Shown: piece after piece, positions 37,131 to 51,800 of the stretch
Layout of the letters: the number at the start of each line of letters is the position of its first letter
Numbering within the stretch: the stretch's first letter is position 1
Origin: Sipunculus nudus
Taxonomy: Eukaryota; Annelida; Sipuncula; Golfingiida; Sipunculidae
Reading direction: 5' to 3'
Length of the DNA: 64,000 nucleotides
NCBI GenBank assembly: GCA_026874595.1
Contig: CM049321.1
Coordinates: 26,709,479-26,773,478, forward strand
Made by a program: the position numbers and the translations under genes
The notes under the pieces: generated by a model
Database searches by the model: none
The model's input: only the letters and a program-made list of their open reading frames with translations
What the model was told of the DNA's origin: nothing

Positions 37131-38721
37131 AAATGTTAACATTTTTTTTTTATTCTTACCAAGCTTACCGCGTATGTCACCTTTTTTAACCAGGCTGAAA
37201 CTTCATTTCAAACAACATTTAATATCCAATGTATAAATTTTGCATAAATGTTTCATATAACCTGGTCATCCTTAAAAAAACTGTGTGGGGGCTAACCCGG
37301 CCGATCGAGATTTTCGACAGCGGCTGGAAATTTTTTTGTACTAGTCTGTAAATAATTTTTGTTGGTATAATCTGCCGCAAACGCATCTGGCCAGGTAAAA
37401 ATCCGCCTTCATGTGCTTCAAAAACAGCCTTTCTGTTATTCCTAGATGCTCTTAATTTCTATAATAAAAAGGTATTTCCCGACGGTGCCGATCGTTTAAT
37501 CTGTGCCATAAAAATTAGTCTGATTGTACCTACATGCGTGGAATGATCGGTACACTCATGCGCGATTGGAGAAAAATGCCAGGGAAAAAAAATCTACCAA
37601 TGTTCGTTACTCGGGCGAAACAGTGGGCAAAACCGCCTGCAAAAACATTGAGCAATTAGAAAAGGTTCTGATTTGACTTCAAATAAAGCAGAAGCTCTTC
37701 CCTGTCGCATTTGATGAGTTTTTTTCGATATTTACACTGTCACCGGCCGATGTGGGCGTTAAAACCATGTGACACGTTGATTTGCATAAACACATGCCTA
37801 GGCAGGCTGGCCCACACAAACGATATTGTGATTGGCGGGGCTGTCACGTGTTATAAGCAGAGGACCAGTAAGAGGTTCGTAGTAAAAACTCACCCTATGT
37901 GACTTCATTCATGACTATTTTGGCGGGAAAATGTTCACTGACACCGTGTCACTTTCGGTGTTTATAATTTTCAGCTACGTTGACGGTGGCACCGTGTGTA
38001 TATAAAGCAAATGACACGGGCCCATTTACTTGAAACTGCCAATGACGTTGTCTAACGCACGATCTCCATAAATCAGATGTTTGGTACTGCAAAAATTCTG
38101 TGATTTCATCAGTTTGTGGTGACAATGACAGGGTTTGGCGAACAGGGAAATCGTTTCTACCGGCCACAGTTGATCGAAATATGCATAAAATTTTAGCAAC
38201 CGTGTTTGTTAGGTTGTGTTTCTTTTTAACTGCCTTTGTAAATTTCATTTTAGCAATAGTCTTAGTAAACTGATCTTACCTGACCGAACGGCGTTTCTTG
38301 TTTAGGCATACACCTTATAAAGATCAACATTGCTTGCTAAGCCATTAATTCCAGCAAAAAATATTTTTTTACGAGAGATTTAAAAAAAATGAGGTGACAA
38401 TATATACTTGAAAAAAAAGAGAAATAAGCCTCAATTAATGTCCATGCGTAATATTACAAATTTTAGTATGGTCTGATGTTTTACACAACTGCTATTATAT
38501 GTATGATTAAGTGATTCAGACAATGCTGAGGGGTGAAAGTGTTTGCCCCAGCTGAAGTGGTCACCTGAGACATTAAAATTGTTTTGGAAATACACTTCTG
38601 TTTACTTTGTTTTACCAGCTTTACTGTTGGAGAGAGGAGTTATGTTTCAAGTAACAGCTGAGCTTCAAAGCTGCATGTGCTAGTGTTAAGTGAAATGTGC
38701 TAGTATCACTTAACACTTATA

Positions 38722-39755
38722 AATATTCAAATACCATTTTTATTTAGACCATTATAGTGTTCTTGATGAAATTAGAATACTACATAAAATACTACATACT
38801 AGAGAAATACTGCTTAAGAAATACCACCAAAAAGGGGGCTAGTGCAAATTGGTGCGGGCCAGTGCAAGATTACAGCCACTAGCCCATCGGGCAAGTGCAA
38901 AAAAATCTTAAGCATAATATAGAATATGTACATTTACTGCACCTTTATTAGATTACAATATGACTGACAAATGAACAAGTGGACCAAAATATTGCCTCAA
39001 GCATTCACTCAAGCTTTGGTCCCTAAATGTGTTTTTCCAACTTATAAAATTTCAACATTGTTTATGACAAGGGATATTAAGCAAAAAGATTTTGACTTTA
39101 ATATACTTCATGACTATACATGACATTTATGTTGCACAGCTGAAGCATTTTACTCCTAATATATCTTCTGTAATTGTAAATGTGTGAAACTGAGAGAAAA
39201 GCTAAAGCTGATTATTTTTTACTTTGCATGTATAATATTCAAATACCATTTTTATTTAGACCATTATAGTGTTCTTGATGAAATTAAAATACTACATAAA
39301 ATACTACATACTAGAGAAATACTGCTTAAAAAATACCACCAAAAAGGGGGCTAGTGCAAATTGGTGAGGGCCAGTGCAAGATTACAGCCACTAGCCCATC
39401 GGGCAAGTGCAAAAAAATCTTAAGAGCAAACCCTGGCATAATATAGAATATGTACATTTACTGCACCTTTATTAGATTACAATATGACTGACAAATAAAC
39501 AAGTGGACCAAAATATTGCCTCAAGAATTCACTCAAGCTTTGGTCCCTAAATGTGTTTTTTCAACTTATAAAATTTCAACATTGTTTATGACAAGGGATA
39601 TTAAGCAAAAAGATTTTGGCTTTTATATACTTCATGACTATACATGACATTTATGATGCACAGCTGAAGCATTTTACTCCTAATATATCTTCTGTAATTG
39701 TAAATGTGTGAAACTGAGAGAAAAGCTAAAGTTGATTATTTTTTACTTTGCATGG
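38722..39755. repeat. Tandem duplication, two units of about 512 and 522 bp
   Basis: Unit 1 is 38722-39233 and unit 2 is 39234-39755. They agree at nearly every position; the main difference is 12 extra bases (about GAGCAAACCCTG) in unit 2 near 39425. That insert is the putative hAT terminus, so unit 1 lost it or unit 2 gained it. Recent duplication just beyond the 3' end of PRIM1. Confidence 0.9.
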
Positions 39756-39865
39756 TGATGTCAATGAATGTAGGGCTCAGGCACAACTTTTCAACCCTAA
39801 ACAAATAGTGTAACATGGTAATCACTAATTACCACAGGTGTTTTTATAAAATATGATTTTGTATG

Positions 39866-42800
39866 TCAAAGAATGATTAAATGGAACACATTATACTGAC
39901 CACTTTGTTCCATACGTTTTCCTCTCCATGACTTCTCAAGTCCCTGCAGGAAATCTTCAAACACCTGGACACACTTCTTAAGACTTGTCCTCTTGTAGTC
40001 TACAGAGGATACAAATATAAGACTGAATGTTACATCACAGAATATAGCTAATTCAAGCAAGTCCCTCCTGAAATAAATTACATGAATTTCAGCTCAAACA
40101 ATTAAATTGTAAAAGTAGGCAATAATAAACTATAATATCATTATCATCCAACAGACCTGAATGTGTTCTATTAAGAGAAAGCAGCAGAGTATGCATTTAA
40201 GACGAGTATAATTTGCAGGGGCGGAATCCAACATTTAAGGTGGGAGGGGTTTACTGTTCCATTCAGGGACTAATACCTTTAAAGAGGTCCAAAACCTCCA
40301 TTAGGAAGGGGTTAGCAAAATAGTTATTTTTTCACAGAAAGGGGACTGGGGGTAGAGGGTTAAAATTAAACCCTACCCCTGGATCCACCCCTTTTGAGTC
40401 AGTCTATATTCTCTGATTGTTGGCATCTGAATTGCAGCAGGCATTTGTGTGCAGTAGGGAAACTATGAAAACTGTTTCACTGAATTAGAAAGAGACTGAA
40501 TGGAGCTGCTAATAAAATTTTATCAGGAGCAGTGATCTTGCAACTTAAACTCTGTGAATACTAAAATGCATGGGCAAAATGATACATTCCAATCAATTTG
40601 ATGAAACGCCAGAACAAAGATCCACTGCCTACTAATAGTCTGATCTTGGTTAAATCTTTTCAATATTTTAACTGTCCCAGACCAACCTTTAAGCTTCTTA
40701 GTTCCTTCAGCAGGTGTCTCTAGGTGGTTGAGTTCATCACAGATCTTTGCAATGGTAGGTACAGAGAACGGATCAAATTGCTCTATGTTCTGAGCATCAA
40801 TTGGCACACACACTCTTCCTGTAAGTATCATGAACAAGACATTTAATTATAGATTTAAAGTAACATGGTCGTGTATACTGGTCAGGTATATTTTCAACTG
40901 CAGCAAAAGAAACAAGGGACCCATGGGTCACAGGGCTCAGCTGATTGTGACAGTTATAACTGCATCACCATAGATTTTTTGAAATTGTAATAAAAATACT
41001 ATCCTCAGTGCTCAGGAACTAGGGCTCAATGACCTGGGGGGGGGGGGGGAAGAGTTACAACACCTTTAGATATAAATACAGAATACTGAATTAAATTCAA
41101 TGGTGCTTACAGGGACTGGTGGGAGTTACAGTACCTCTACATATATGTAAAGGATAAAATTTAATTTAAATGATTTTAAAATATTTAAAATCCATTCTAC
41201 TGAGACAGGAAAATAATGAACAAATATTTGCATTAGATCCTATTTTTTTAAGTCTTTTTTTTTTAAGTTAACAAATTTTACTATATATTTACAGTATATC
41301 ATATATATCTCAATATTTAAATTGGTTCACAAATCTAAATTGCATCAACATTTATACTAAATTTAATCAGGTAACTTCACATTATGCAAACAGATATATT
41401 TCTTTTTTTTTTATCAAATATATTTTTTAAATTTGTAAAGCAATAAATATATGAAAATAGAACTCCAGAATTCACAATTTTAAATTGCAACTTTATTTAT
41501 CCATGATTTGTTTCATATATTATCAAATTATGCCTACTGATGGGTTAAATTATATTTTGTTTAATTATTTATAAAGAAATAATTTCTTAAAAATGCTCCA
41601 TCAGAACAACTTGGCATCTCTTGGATTACTTCTAGAATTAATATTTCAAGAAAAGTTGTGCACATTGGATCAAAACAGCTTTACATTTAAAGAAATTCAG
41701 TTGATAATAACAAAATATGTATTGCAATATAACTGGCGATGGTGGTGGTGATTGTGGGGGGGGGGGGGGAGAAGGGGGGGGGGGGGGGAGAACTGGGGGG
41801 GGGGGGGTGTTAGGGTAGGGCCCACCAGAATAAGTGTATGTTTATTACAGCAGGGGTGTTCTGCCAGTGCTGCATCACTAATAAGGTTACCTAGGCAAGG
41901 CTGTAGTGAGCAAGAGTGGGGTCTAGGATATACAAAATGCAAATACGTTGGAGCGCCTGAAAAATTTCAATAATTAAAATAAATTTTAAGAATTTACTTT
42001 AAAATTTCACAATTCAACAGATTAAATCCACATGTATTGGGGCTGTGAAAAATAAATTAAATATAATTACGAGAAAAAAACGTGCCATGGTCAAATTTTG
42101 GCAAAATTTAAGGTACCAATTTTATATTTTTGCTAAAATATTAAAAAATTTAAAAGATTTTGATCTAATTTTGGGTATACAATTAATTTTGATTAATTAA
42201 AGTTTAATTACTGAAAAAAAAGTTCCTAGCTTTAACATTTTTTTGTGTTAAGTGACCAAATATTTTTCCTGATTTTTTACAAAGTGCAATATGTCTAGGC
42301 CCATAACTTTTTAAAATTATATAATACAGACATAATTTCTGGCATGTACATAGGAACTATATAGGGGCATATTTATGGTTAACATGAGGAAAAACAGATG
42401 AGTGGTTTTGATATTAGGCAGTCCTGAAGTGTGAAAATAGGTTTTTAATAGAAAAATTGAGGTTCTTCCTTAATTTCTCAAAGGAAAAAGTCGCAAAGAC
42501 CCATTTTTCGGCTTGGTAGGAGATCTTGGGGACATCTAAGATTATACTGTAATTTTGATTCCTAGGTCATATGGTTTCAAAACATGCCATATCTATGGAT
42601 GGACAGACGGACGGACGATGGACAATGGACCACGACTATAACTCAGATGACTTATTGGCAGCTAAGCTAAAAATCCATGCTTTTAAATTATTATATTAAC
42701 TAGAACGGCAAATTAACAGCTATTTTAAACCACCTCCATTTTTAATGCAGGTTTAACTACTTTGCACATTTGCAAATTCCATTCCAGTGGACGTTACACA

Positions 42801-45800
42801 TGATTATCCTGGCATCAACCAGGTTCTGTGTAGCACACCTGCAGGTGAGGGACCCCTGAAAGGTGCACTCATTTGTGAGAGAAATACAACTTTGGGTTAC
42901 AGTCTCCCCATTCATCCTGTGAAGGGTTCTTCCTATTAGTGTGTAGGGGCCAACCATTAAAATCTCAGTGCTCCTCTGTTGAGCTTCTAACTCATGAACT
43001 CCTGGCTTGAGCCCTATGCTCTACCTCTAGACCATGGAAGCCAGTCACATATCTTGACCATCTTAATAAGATGACACAACATTTTATCTGTCCCAAGGGC
43101 TGTTGTGTTGGGTTTTACTATACTGTAGTCGACACAAATACCCTTATTTTAAAGTCTTAAATTTTTACTGTTTTAATGTGCATCTACCAATAACACACCT
43201 ATGTAAAAAAAAAATCTAACCTGTTTTTGGATGAATACAGAAGGGGCTCTTCAACAAGTGGTTGACTCCTTTACTGACGTTGACGTCCAGACGAGGGTAA
43301 CAGTACTGTAACATCACCTCCTCCACACACATGTGAGACTTGGGGTATTTGTTCTACAGTAAAGAGTTCATGTACTGGTTATCACAAGGCAGCACAAATT
43401 ACTTTACCCATATGTAGCTGGTACTAATGTAACATTGTTCAATGTAACAAATGGAAAAACTCGTAATGTAAATGCTGTTGTGATATATTTTTTTTTAAAA
43501 TAATATATTTATATAAAAAATTTTAAATATATGAAAAAAAAATTAATAAAATAATATTCTAACATACACTGAGAACTTGAACCAATAATTTGCCTTGTTA
43601 AGCTTTAGTGATCAAAATATGTTTCTAATATGAAAAGTGCCAAATATTTACAAATTAGAACACTGATTTATTCACTCCTAGGTGACACTGGATTAATGAA
43701 TTGCAACATTTACTTATGACAACCAGCTTTAAAGTAATTAAGGTTTAAATTTTTTGGCTGATTTTAGATTTTAAAATGTTGCCAGGTGAAGTTACCCGTA
43801 ATATTGTTATGGTTTATTGTGCACTGCAAGCAATTTTGGTTGTAACAAGGGTAAAATGTTTCTGACAACACCATTACATTAATTTGATCCCTCTATCATG
43901 AAACGTGTTTAAACTTTTAAAATTTGACTTCTTCAAAGCCTGAAACACAATTATAATTTTGCCTATCAAAATTGGTTAAATACCTCATTAAAATTATACA
44001 AATACAAAATTTCTGTTTGTTGAAAACTCACCATTTCCAGGTCAACAATAGCTTTTTTGAAAAGGTCCCATCTTTTAGCTGAGTTTTCTGCATCATGTGA
44101 AGAGTAATGATCTTCCAAATTATTCCTGAGCTCTGTTCTGAGTTAAGTCATACTTTCCACACAGGTGATTATGATTATCGTAAAACATAAAAAAAAAATG
44201 TTTTATATAACTGCTGCATCCATAAGGGCCAATTTTGTTACATGACTGATGCCGGTCAGTTTCAAATAACCATTAAATAAAGCACCTGACATGGCATATT
44301 CCAGGCATGCTGGATATTCATCACTCTGATATAATTACAAACATACTGTGCAAGAAAATGTTCTGCAAAAAAAAAAAAAATCTCTGTAAATATGGCTGAT
44401 AGCATGTTTGGTCCTTTAATAAAATAACAGTGATGTATTCGAGTCCACACCATCCGAGTCCGAAGGTAAATCCTTGAGTCCAAGTTCACGCACTTTGAGT
44501 CGGAGTTATCTGGAACCCAAGTCCAAGTCTGAGTAAAATCACTTTATAAAAAGAATATTAAAACGGAAATTTAACATTACCATTAGCATTTTTATGTTTG
44601 TTTACACAGGTCTTTTACTTAAAGGTTTATTATTATACATTTACCTCCTAGTGCAGACTAAAGTTTTGTATCTAGTCTTTTTTGTAATATTCTGTTACTA
44701 TTTGGCACATGTATATAAATTACTTGATAGTATGTGACAAATCTTTCCTTTTGCTAGTCTCAGAAATGGCATGGTATATACCCCCCCCCCCCCCCCCATT
44801 TTTTGGCAATGTAATCATACCCCCTAATATTCAGGGAACATAATTTATATATTACAAATGAAATATAGGTATAATATTATAGATAAAACTAGAATACGGG
44901 TAGTCGACAAGCGACTACGTGTATCCGCCTAAATCAGAGTGGAATGGGTGAAGCGAGGCATGGATTGAGTGGCAAGGGGAAATAGAGTGAAGTGTTGCAT
45001 ATTAGCATGGATGTCTGCAGCCAAATGGTGTATGTAGGTTGCGCCACCTACCACAAAATTCAGAAAGCCATCCAAGTTGTATACATATGCAAAATTTGAG
45101 GCAGATAAGTCAAACCACTATATGTTTATGAGTGATTTTAGCCTGTGGCAGACAAACAGATGGACGCTGTGCAAAAATAGTTGAAGGTGGCGCCACCAGT
45201 TTTGCGTATGATAAAGAGCTATGTGAGAACTATACACATGCAAAACTTTGGCCCAATGGGTCAAACGGTTCCCAAGATATGAGCTTGGATGTCTGCTGCA
45301 TAAACTAGAATGCAGGTGGCGCCACCTGTCATAAAATCAAGAGAGCTGTCGGGGATGTATAAACCTGCAAAATTTTAGGCAGATATGTCAAACCACTGCC
45401 GAGATATGAGTATTTTAATCCCATGGCAGACAAACAGACGGGAGCTGTGCAAAAATGGCTGCAGGTGGCGCCACCATTTTTTGTGTATGTTATAAAGCTC
45501 TCCAAGAGCTACATTTGTGCAAAAAAATTTTCCTGATCCGTCAAACAGTTCCTGAGATATGTGGGTTTATGTGTGGAAACAGACGCACAAATGGACGCAG
45601 AGCGCAGAGGAAAGGTCAGAGGTCAAAACAAAATAGGGGCACAGCAGTTCACATGTGACCCGAAAATAATCCCGGGTTTCGTAAAATTCCGCCCAGCCGT
45701 TACGGAGGAGTTCTCTGGACACCTACGCCGCGGCGGCGTGCAGCTGAAAACATAGTATCCGCAAAACTCTGTTTTTGCGGATACAATTACAGACTTTGGC

Positions 45801-48800
45801 CCCATTTATGAGCTTACCATATGAAATATTATATCTAAACCTTATTTAGAATTAACATATACTGAAAACTTAATATCTTGTTCTCTAAAACATTATATTT
45901 AATTGTGACATATTTAAAATGTGATTAAGTATATATATTTGAAATGTGTCATACAGACAATTTTTTATATGTGTCATACAGATCCTAAAAAGGTATATAT
46001 AAACATATATATATATGTGTGTCTAAACGTCATCCCCAAACTCTGGAAGATAAATTGACGCCACTGGATAATGGACTCGACCTGATTTCATGAGTGTGAG
46101 TACAAGTCAGAGTCAAGAAAACTCAAGCCAAAGTCCTGATCCCTAAAAAAGGTATACTGGAGTCCCAGTCCATGCTCAAGTCCTCCGTCACGGAATAATA
46201 ATACAAAGCTCTTTTACTCTGCACCTTACAATGGCCACAGGGTTAATACAAAGGAAATGGGAAGCAGATGACCCGGGATCCAGCAGAGTGTTCTTGGTGA
46301 GTTAGATCAATTCTGCAGGTTATATTGAACAGTGGTAACAAAAGGATACCCTCGTCTGGCACCAGAGCGGTCACTTTCCTCCACCTCTCCTCTGACGACA
46401 TAAAATCTTGTTTCTTGACAGCGTAAGCATAAAAGTCCTTCTTAACCGATTCTATGGACCGCCTGTTATAATATAACAAGATGTAGTGTACAAATAAAGA
46501 ATATACAAATATATAAAATGTTTCAGTTATGAATAAGAAGAGGTATTCTGCTCAACTTCATATTGATAACTAAATCATGCCACAATTGACCATTAATAAA
46601 TTAAAGAAATGTTTAAGGTATCTGGAAATTATCAAAATTTAAAATGAATAAATATTAACTATTTAACAAATCAAACATTACGGCTGGGTTTCACAGGTAT
46701 TAACAAACAGCAACACACCATTACCAGTTACTTCTGCAAAAACCAAATAATGCTACCATCATCAGAGGATTCAAATGAAGCAGCAACCGGCACAAATCAG
46801 ATTCCATATATATGCAGGATATGGATCTGGCATGCGGAATGTGTGAAATTCCATATGCAGAATGTGTATTGCCAGTTCTGCATAGTATAATACCAGATGC
46901 AGCATATAGAAAATATAGCATGTAGTTGTACATGGAGGTCTGGAATGTATGAAATCCCTCAACATGCATACCTCTTTCTGCATATTTAGCTTTACCCTTC
47001 GTCTTGGGATCGTTAGCAATTCTTAAACAATTAGGGCATACCTCAAGTTCTCACACCTAAACTACAAGCTATCTATATATCTACACAAAAATCTGAATAT
47101 TTACTTTATATTATTAAAAGTGTCATTTGACACTTACTGTATAAATGGGTGAAGATTTCTTCCATTCAAGGTGACTTTCTTGGTTTGATTCTCTCCCCCC
47201 TGTGGAAATCATGAAATAATTAGCATTATTGTTGTCTCCAATGTAGAATTGTGAAAAGCTTTATGTTGGATATGAAAATTTAGTCTATCATCTGCACAAA
47301 ACATTTTATTTTGATTTTTTAAACCTCTGAAAGGATTATAATACTGCATGTATGCAAAATGGGGAACAAGTTAGTTACCCAGATAAATACTAGTTATAGT
47401 TACCCAGAATATAAATTGGCAGAAACAGGTTGAAGTTGTTCACAGTTCACAATTTCATTTATTCATCATATTGCTAGTCCATACTTATCACTAACTGAGG
47501 TAATCAAATTTTATTTTCTAATGAACTGTCATGAATAAAACTGCAGTATTGATGACCTGCCCCAAAATGGCGTAACTCATACTTAATTTTTCCTTTGAAT
47601 AAAGTTATATGTTGAAAATGATGTTGTCTTTAATATATTTGTGAACCTTGGAAAAACCTGTGCATGTTGTGCAAGAAAAATAAGGACAGATCATCAAAAA
47701 GGAAGCCAATTTTAGGTATGTCAAGTGTGCTGCACTTATACCCTGCAGTGCCCTGCTTAAATTGATAAAGTACGATAAGCTATAATGTCCTTTATTTTGC
47801 CTGGCATCCCAAGATGTTTAGACCATTCTGAACAAACCTTGACCACGCTGAGGTATTCTGCTATTGCTGAGCGACCATTCTGGCTCAGTTTACGAGCTCC
47901 TTCATCACACACCCAGCAATGGATTCCTCTTCTACCAGAGTAGACCCACAAACGATGTTCAAACCCAAAGTCATCTGAAATGGTAACACAAACCATGAAA
48001 GGTGGTCAAACCACAGGTCATCTGGGACTGATTATGATGCAGAAATTCATGTTCAAATTCAGCTGACACCATCACACAACCAACAAATAGCCATGCTCCA
48101 TGCTGTATAATGTGGTATGATTTATATTGTGTGAAAATTATTCTTCAACTCAATGAATCTTTCATGGTCACAATAATAGCTCATACATAAGCCACACCTT
48201 AAGTACTCAATATGTAAATTCCAGCAAAAAAAAAAAATTAAAACTGCTGAAATTAAATAATGTAAACACATTTTGGCAGAAGAACTAGAACACAGCTGTC
48301 TGAAATACGTTAAAATATCATATAGCCAATATATCAATGGAAGTATAATATACTTTTTAAATCCTAACATGCACAAAATTTTAAATACTGGAATGATTTG
48401 ATTGTAAATTGGATTTGTATGACTTTGTTGCAAGAACTGACCTCTGAGAGCTGTGTCTACCACCTTGATAGCAAACTGCATGAGTGGCCAGCATCTCTTG
48501 CATATATCTGCTCCCCTAAAAGATACATAAACAATGCAATATCAACAAACTTTAAATGGAGGAGCTGAGGTTCGTAAATGTAGTAGATGAGGGTTTGGTG
48601 AGTCAAAACAAATGAAATACACGACTGAACTTGAAGAATGGGCACACAGCAATATACCAAATATACAGTAATCACCAGGCATTTACCAGACAAAGCTGAA
48701 TACAAATTACACTTAGAAACAAATGTGTTTTCCACTGATCTCATGTAGGGTTGGGACGGTTACTGGTATACGGTATTATCACGATATCTAACAGCTACGG

Positions 48801-51800
48801 TAATCATACCGTCAACTTTCCTATTATCACAATATCACGATATCAATTTTTGTTCATGATTTTGGTTCACAAGCAAGCCCTTGAAGTGTATTTTCTGAGA
48901 AAACTGGCATCATTAGTCTGTCCATGTTCAAAATAAATTTATTTTCAAGAATCACATTTATTTTTATAAACCACATGTATTTGAATACCTGTGTGTGGGT
49001 GGAACCGTGTGCTTACGGACTTCGGGATAGGTCGGAAATATCCGGAAGTAGCAAGATGAATCAGAGAGGACAAAAGCTGAAGAATTCCAGGAGAAAATAA
49101 CATTTGAAAGAAAGAGCAATAAATAAACATTTATGCTTTTATTGCATGGAACGAAAATGTCAACATAAAAGTGTCACCACTGAATCGAACATTCCTTATG
49201 GGTTGCATATTTTGCCATGTAAAATTGGGTTGGAATATTTGCCATGATGGGTATGACACGTTCTCTGAAAAATCGCCGGGATTCTCCGGCTTTTATGTAG
49301 CTATAGGAAACCTGGTGAAAAGTTCTGACAAGCATGATTTGACGACGGGGACAGGACTTCCCGCTCCTCAAGCTTGCACACCTGCAGCGCTTTCATGCAA
49401 CTTACATCACTTAATGAGTCATTCTGTGGTACTGGCTCAATGGGTATAAATGATATTAACAGGTAACCCTTTATATAAGGTCAAGACTTTAAAGGTGGCT
49501 GTTATTAATACCATTACTGATGACTTATTAATGTCATTATATATTTTTAATAATATCGCAATATCATGGTATATCACAATAAAATTTGAATAGTTATCAT
49601 GATATCAAAAACTCATATCTTCCCAACACTAATCTCATGGAGAATTTTAAAGGCACAGCACCCATTATTTTGCAGCAGTTTTTATTGCTATGCAGTATGA
49701 CCTTGCATTTAGAATTGATAAATTATGATCTGAATATTGCTGACATTATATTAGAATCCCAAAAGGAGAATAAGACAAACTGACCAGAATTATAAAATTT
49801 ACAAATTGCTTCTTGTGATATTATTGGGCGCTTATGATTAAGAGAAAGGACAGGAAGTGTTCTGATAAACTGAGTGTAGCAAAGTTAGTGAATTCTTCTG
49901 GCCTATTAAGTTTTGATGCAAGGTTTTACAGTTTAAATAGATATTACAAGTCTTTATAATCAGTCTAATATCAATTTTCTGATGGGTTCTTCTGATGCTG
50001 ATAATGGTCAATCTTTAAACGAAACAAAACCTTACATGAATAATACCAGTTGAACCTCCCACTAACCAATACTGACAAACCTGGTGTTTTTGTCCATAAC
50101 AGAGACACTGTCCATATTATGGAGGTTCCTGACATCTGAACAGATCACAGAACCACCTCTGACAACCATAACAGAGATGTGACCATTATACATAGGTGCT
50201 CATAATGTAAATTCCTCCCCTGAATTATCTTTGAGAAAAGCAGACTTACGAGCAGCAGCTCCTGACATCATCATAGTCTGTCATGTCAATATCAAACACC
50301 AGCTCCTTCTCCTGGGCCTGGAACGCTGCAGCTTTTACTGTCTTGTGGTCTTTTGGCTGGAAGTAGTGACAGGATGGTTAATTATGTGAAAACCAAAAAG
50401 TGAGATGAAATCAGTACTATTCTAATATACCTGATTTTACTTTATTTTATATAACATTTGTGATACCATGCTCATTGGCTTAAACCTATATATCTCTCTG
50501 AATAAATGCACTGAGGTCTTAAATGATAAAAGGAAAAATTAATTAGACTTTTGATTAAAATGCAACATACATGAATAAATGAATGACAAAAATACATATT
50601 ATCTTGTAATGTAATTTGTAAAAACAATATCAATATAATAAGGAAAGTAGATTGTGTTCTTCAGATTTATTTAAGAGGAAAATGGGCACATCACACTTGT
50701 CAACGAAAACTGCAAATGATATTTATGATGAAAATCCATAATTACCCTGAGAAATGTCTGGTGCAACTTAAATTGCACCCAGTGACCTACCCTGTGTGAG
50801 AAGACGGCACCGATGTCAATTTTATACGGACATTTCTTCTGTATTTCCTTTTCAAGTTCCTGCTGGTCACTGAAGGACTGGTAACGTATGTACACGTCAT
50901 CCTTCAGAGTGAAAGAAAACTCCCGATGTGTAAAATATGTCTTGGGAACTGAAAATATAACATACATGTGTCATCTTCTGATCATATGAACTGTGACAAG
51001 GAGGTTGTGTGATAATGAAAGGTTTATAAACGTCCAATATCCAGAGTATGGTACACCAAAGTGTTTCTGCAGTGGTTGGGATTGGTTGTTTTGTCACCAC
51101 AGTTGATTTTGTCAACACACCCAATTAATGAAATTTTTACCCGTTTCATAAATGTGTATATTCAATGAATATAACATGAAATTTTATGTGAAATTTTGAT
51201 AGTAGTTTTTTTAAGAATGTGAAGGGACAAAATTATATGTGATACTGATGTAAATGTAATTACTTGAAATTTGCTGTATGCACTTGGTTTTGCTTTTATA
51301 TCTGATACAGTTTCACACAACTAAATAGAACTACAAATAACAGTATCTGAATTTGAGCAATGTCTGGCAAATATTTTAAGCAAATCAAAGTTGCCAATTG
51401 CCAATTCTTTTTCTTACTGTTGATCAGTTAATGACACTCTGTGAACCCTAGTTTATCACATGAATTAACCATAACTAACTATATGTAAATTGGTGTTGAA
51501 ACAACTGTCCTAAAACAAGGGACCCATGGGTCACGGCGCTCAGCTGATCATGATTGGACTATAAATGTATCACCGTTGTGATACTATATTGAGTAGATAA
51601 AGCTTAGAATATCATGGTCATGTTGGGCTTTTATAAAGGAATATAATGTAATATGTGAGTAAATGATATATGAAATAACCTGACTGATGGATTAATATGG
51701 AGTAAAATATAGTGGTTTATTTTTTATTTATTTGGGAGGGGTCGAAAAAAGCAATTTATTTGAGCAAATATGAATGCAATGACAGTATGCTAAGCAGTGG

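Larger units (their letters stand above)
44428..46195. mobile_element. Possible DNA transposon with GAGTCC-rich ends and a nested tandem repeat
   Basis: Both flanks are rich in GAGTCC/AAGTCC words (44436-44530 and 46075-46190) in an approximately inverted arrangement. Ends resemble CAGTGATGTATTCGAGTCC and its complement. Flanking 8-mers are similar, not identical. Enclosed is another repeat (44880-45785). Sits in the PRIM1 intron between exons 8 and 7. Confidence 0.35.

Noticed and set aside
37036-39434. One continuous hAT element bounded by the two CAGGGTT-type ends
   Set aside because: The flanking 8-mers (ATAGCATA and GCATAATA) do not match, no transposase lies between, and the right end is inside the tandem duplication; kept only as separate termini.
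48751-49449. Frames of 61 and 92 codons inside the hAT element
   Set aside because: Neither has transposase or zinc-finger motifs; the element is non-autonomous.
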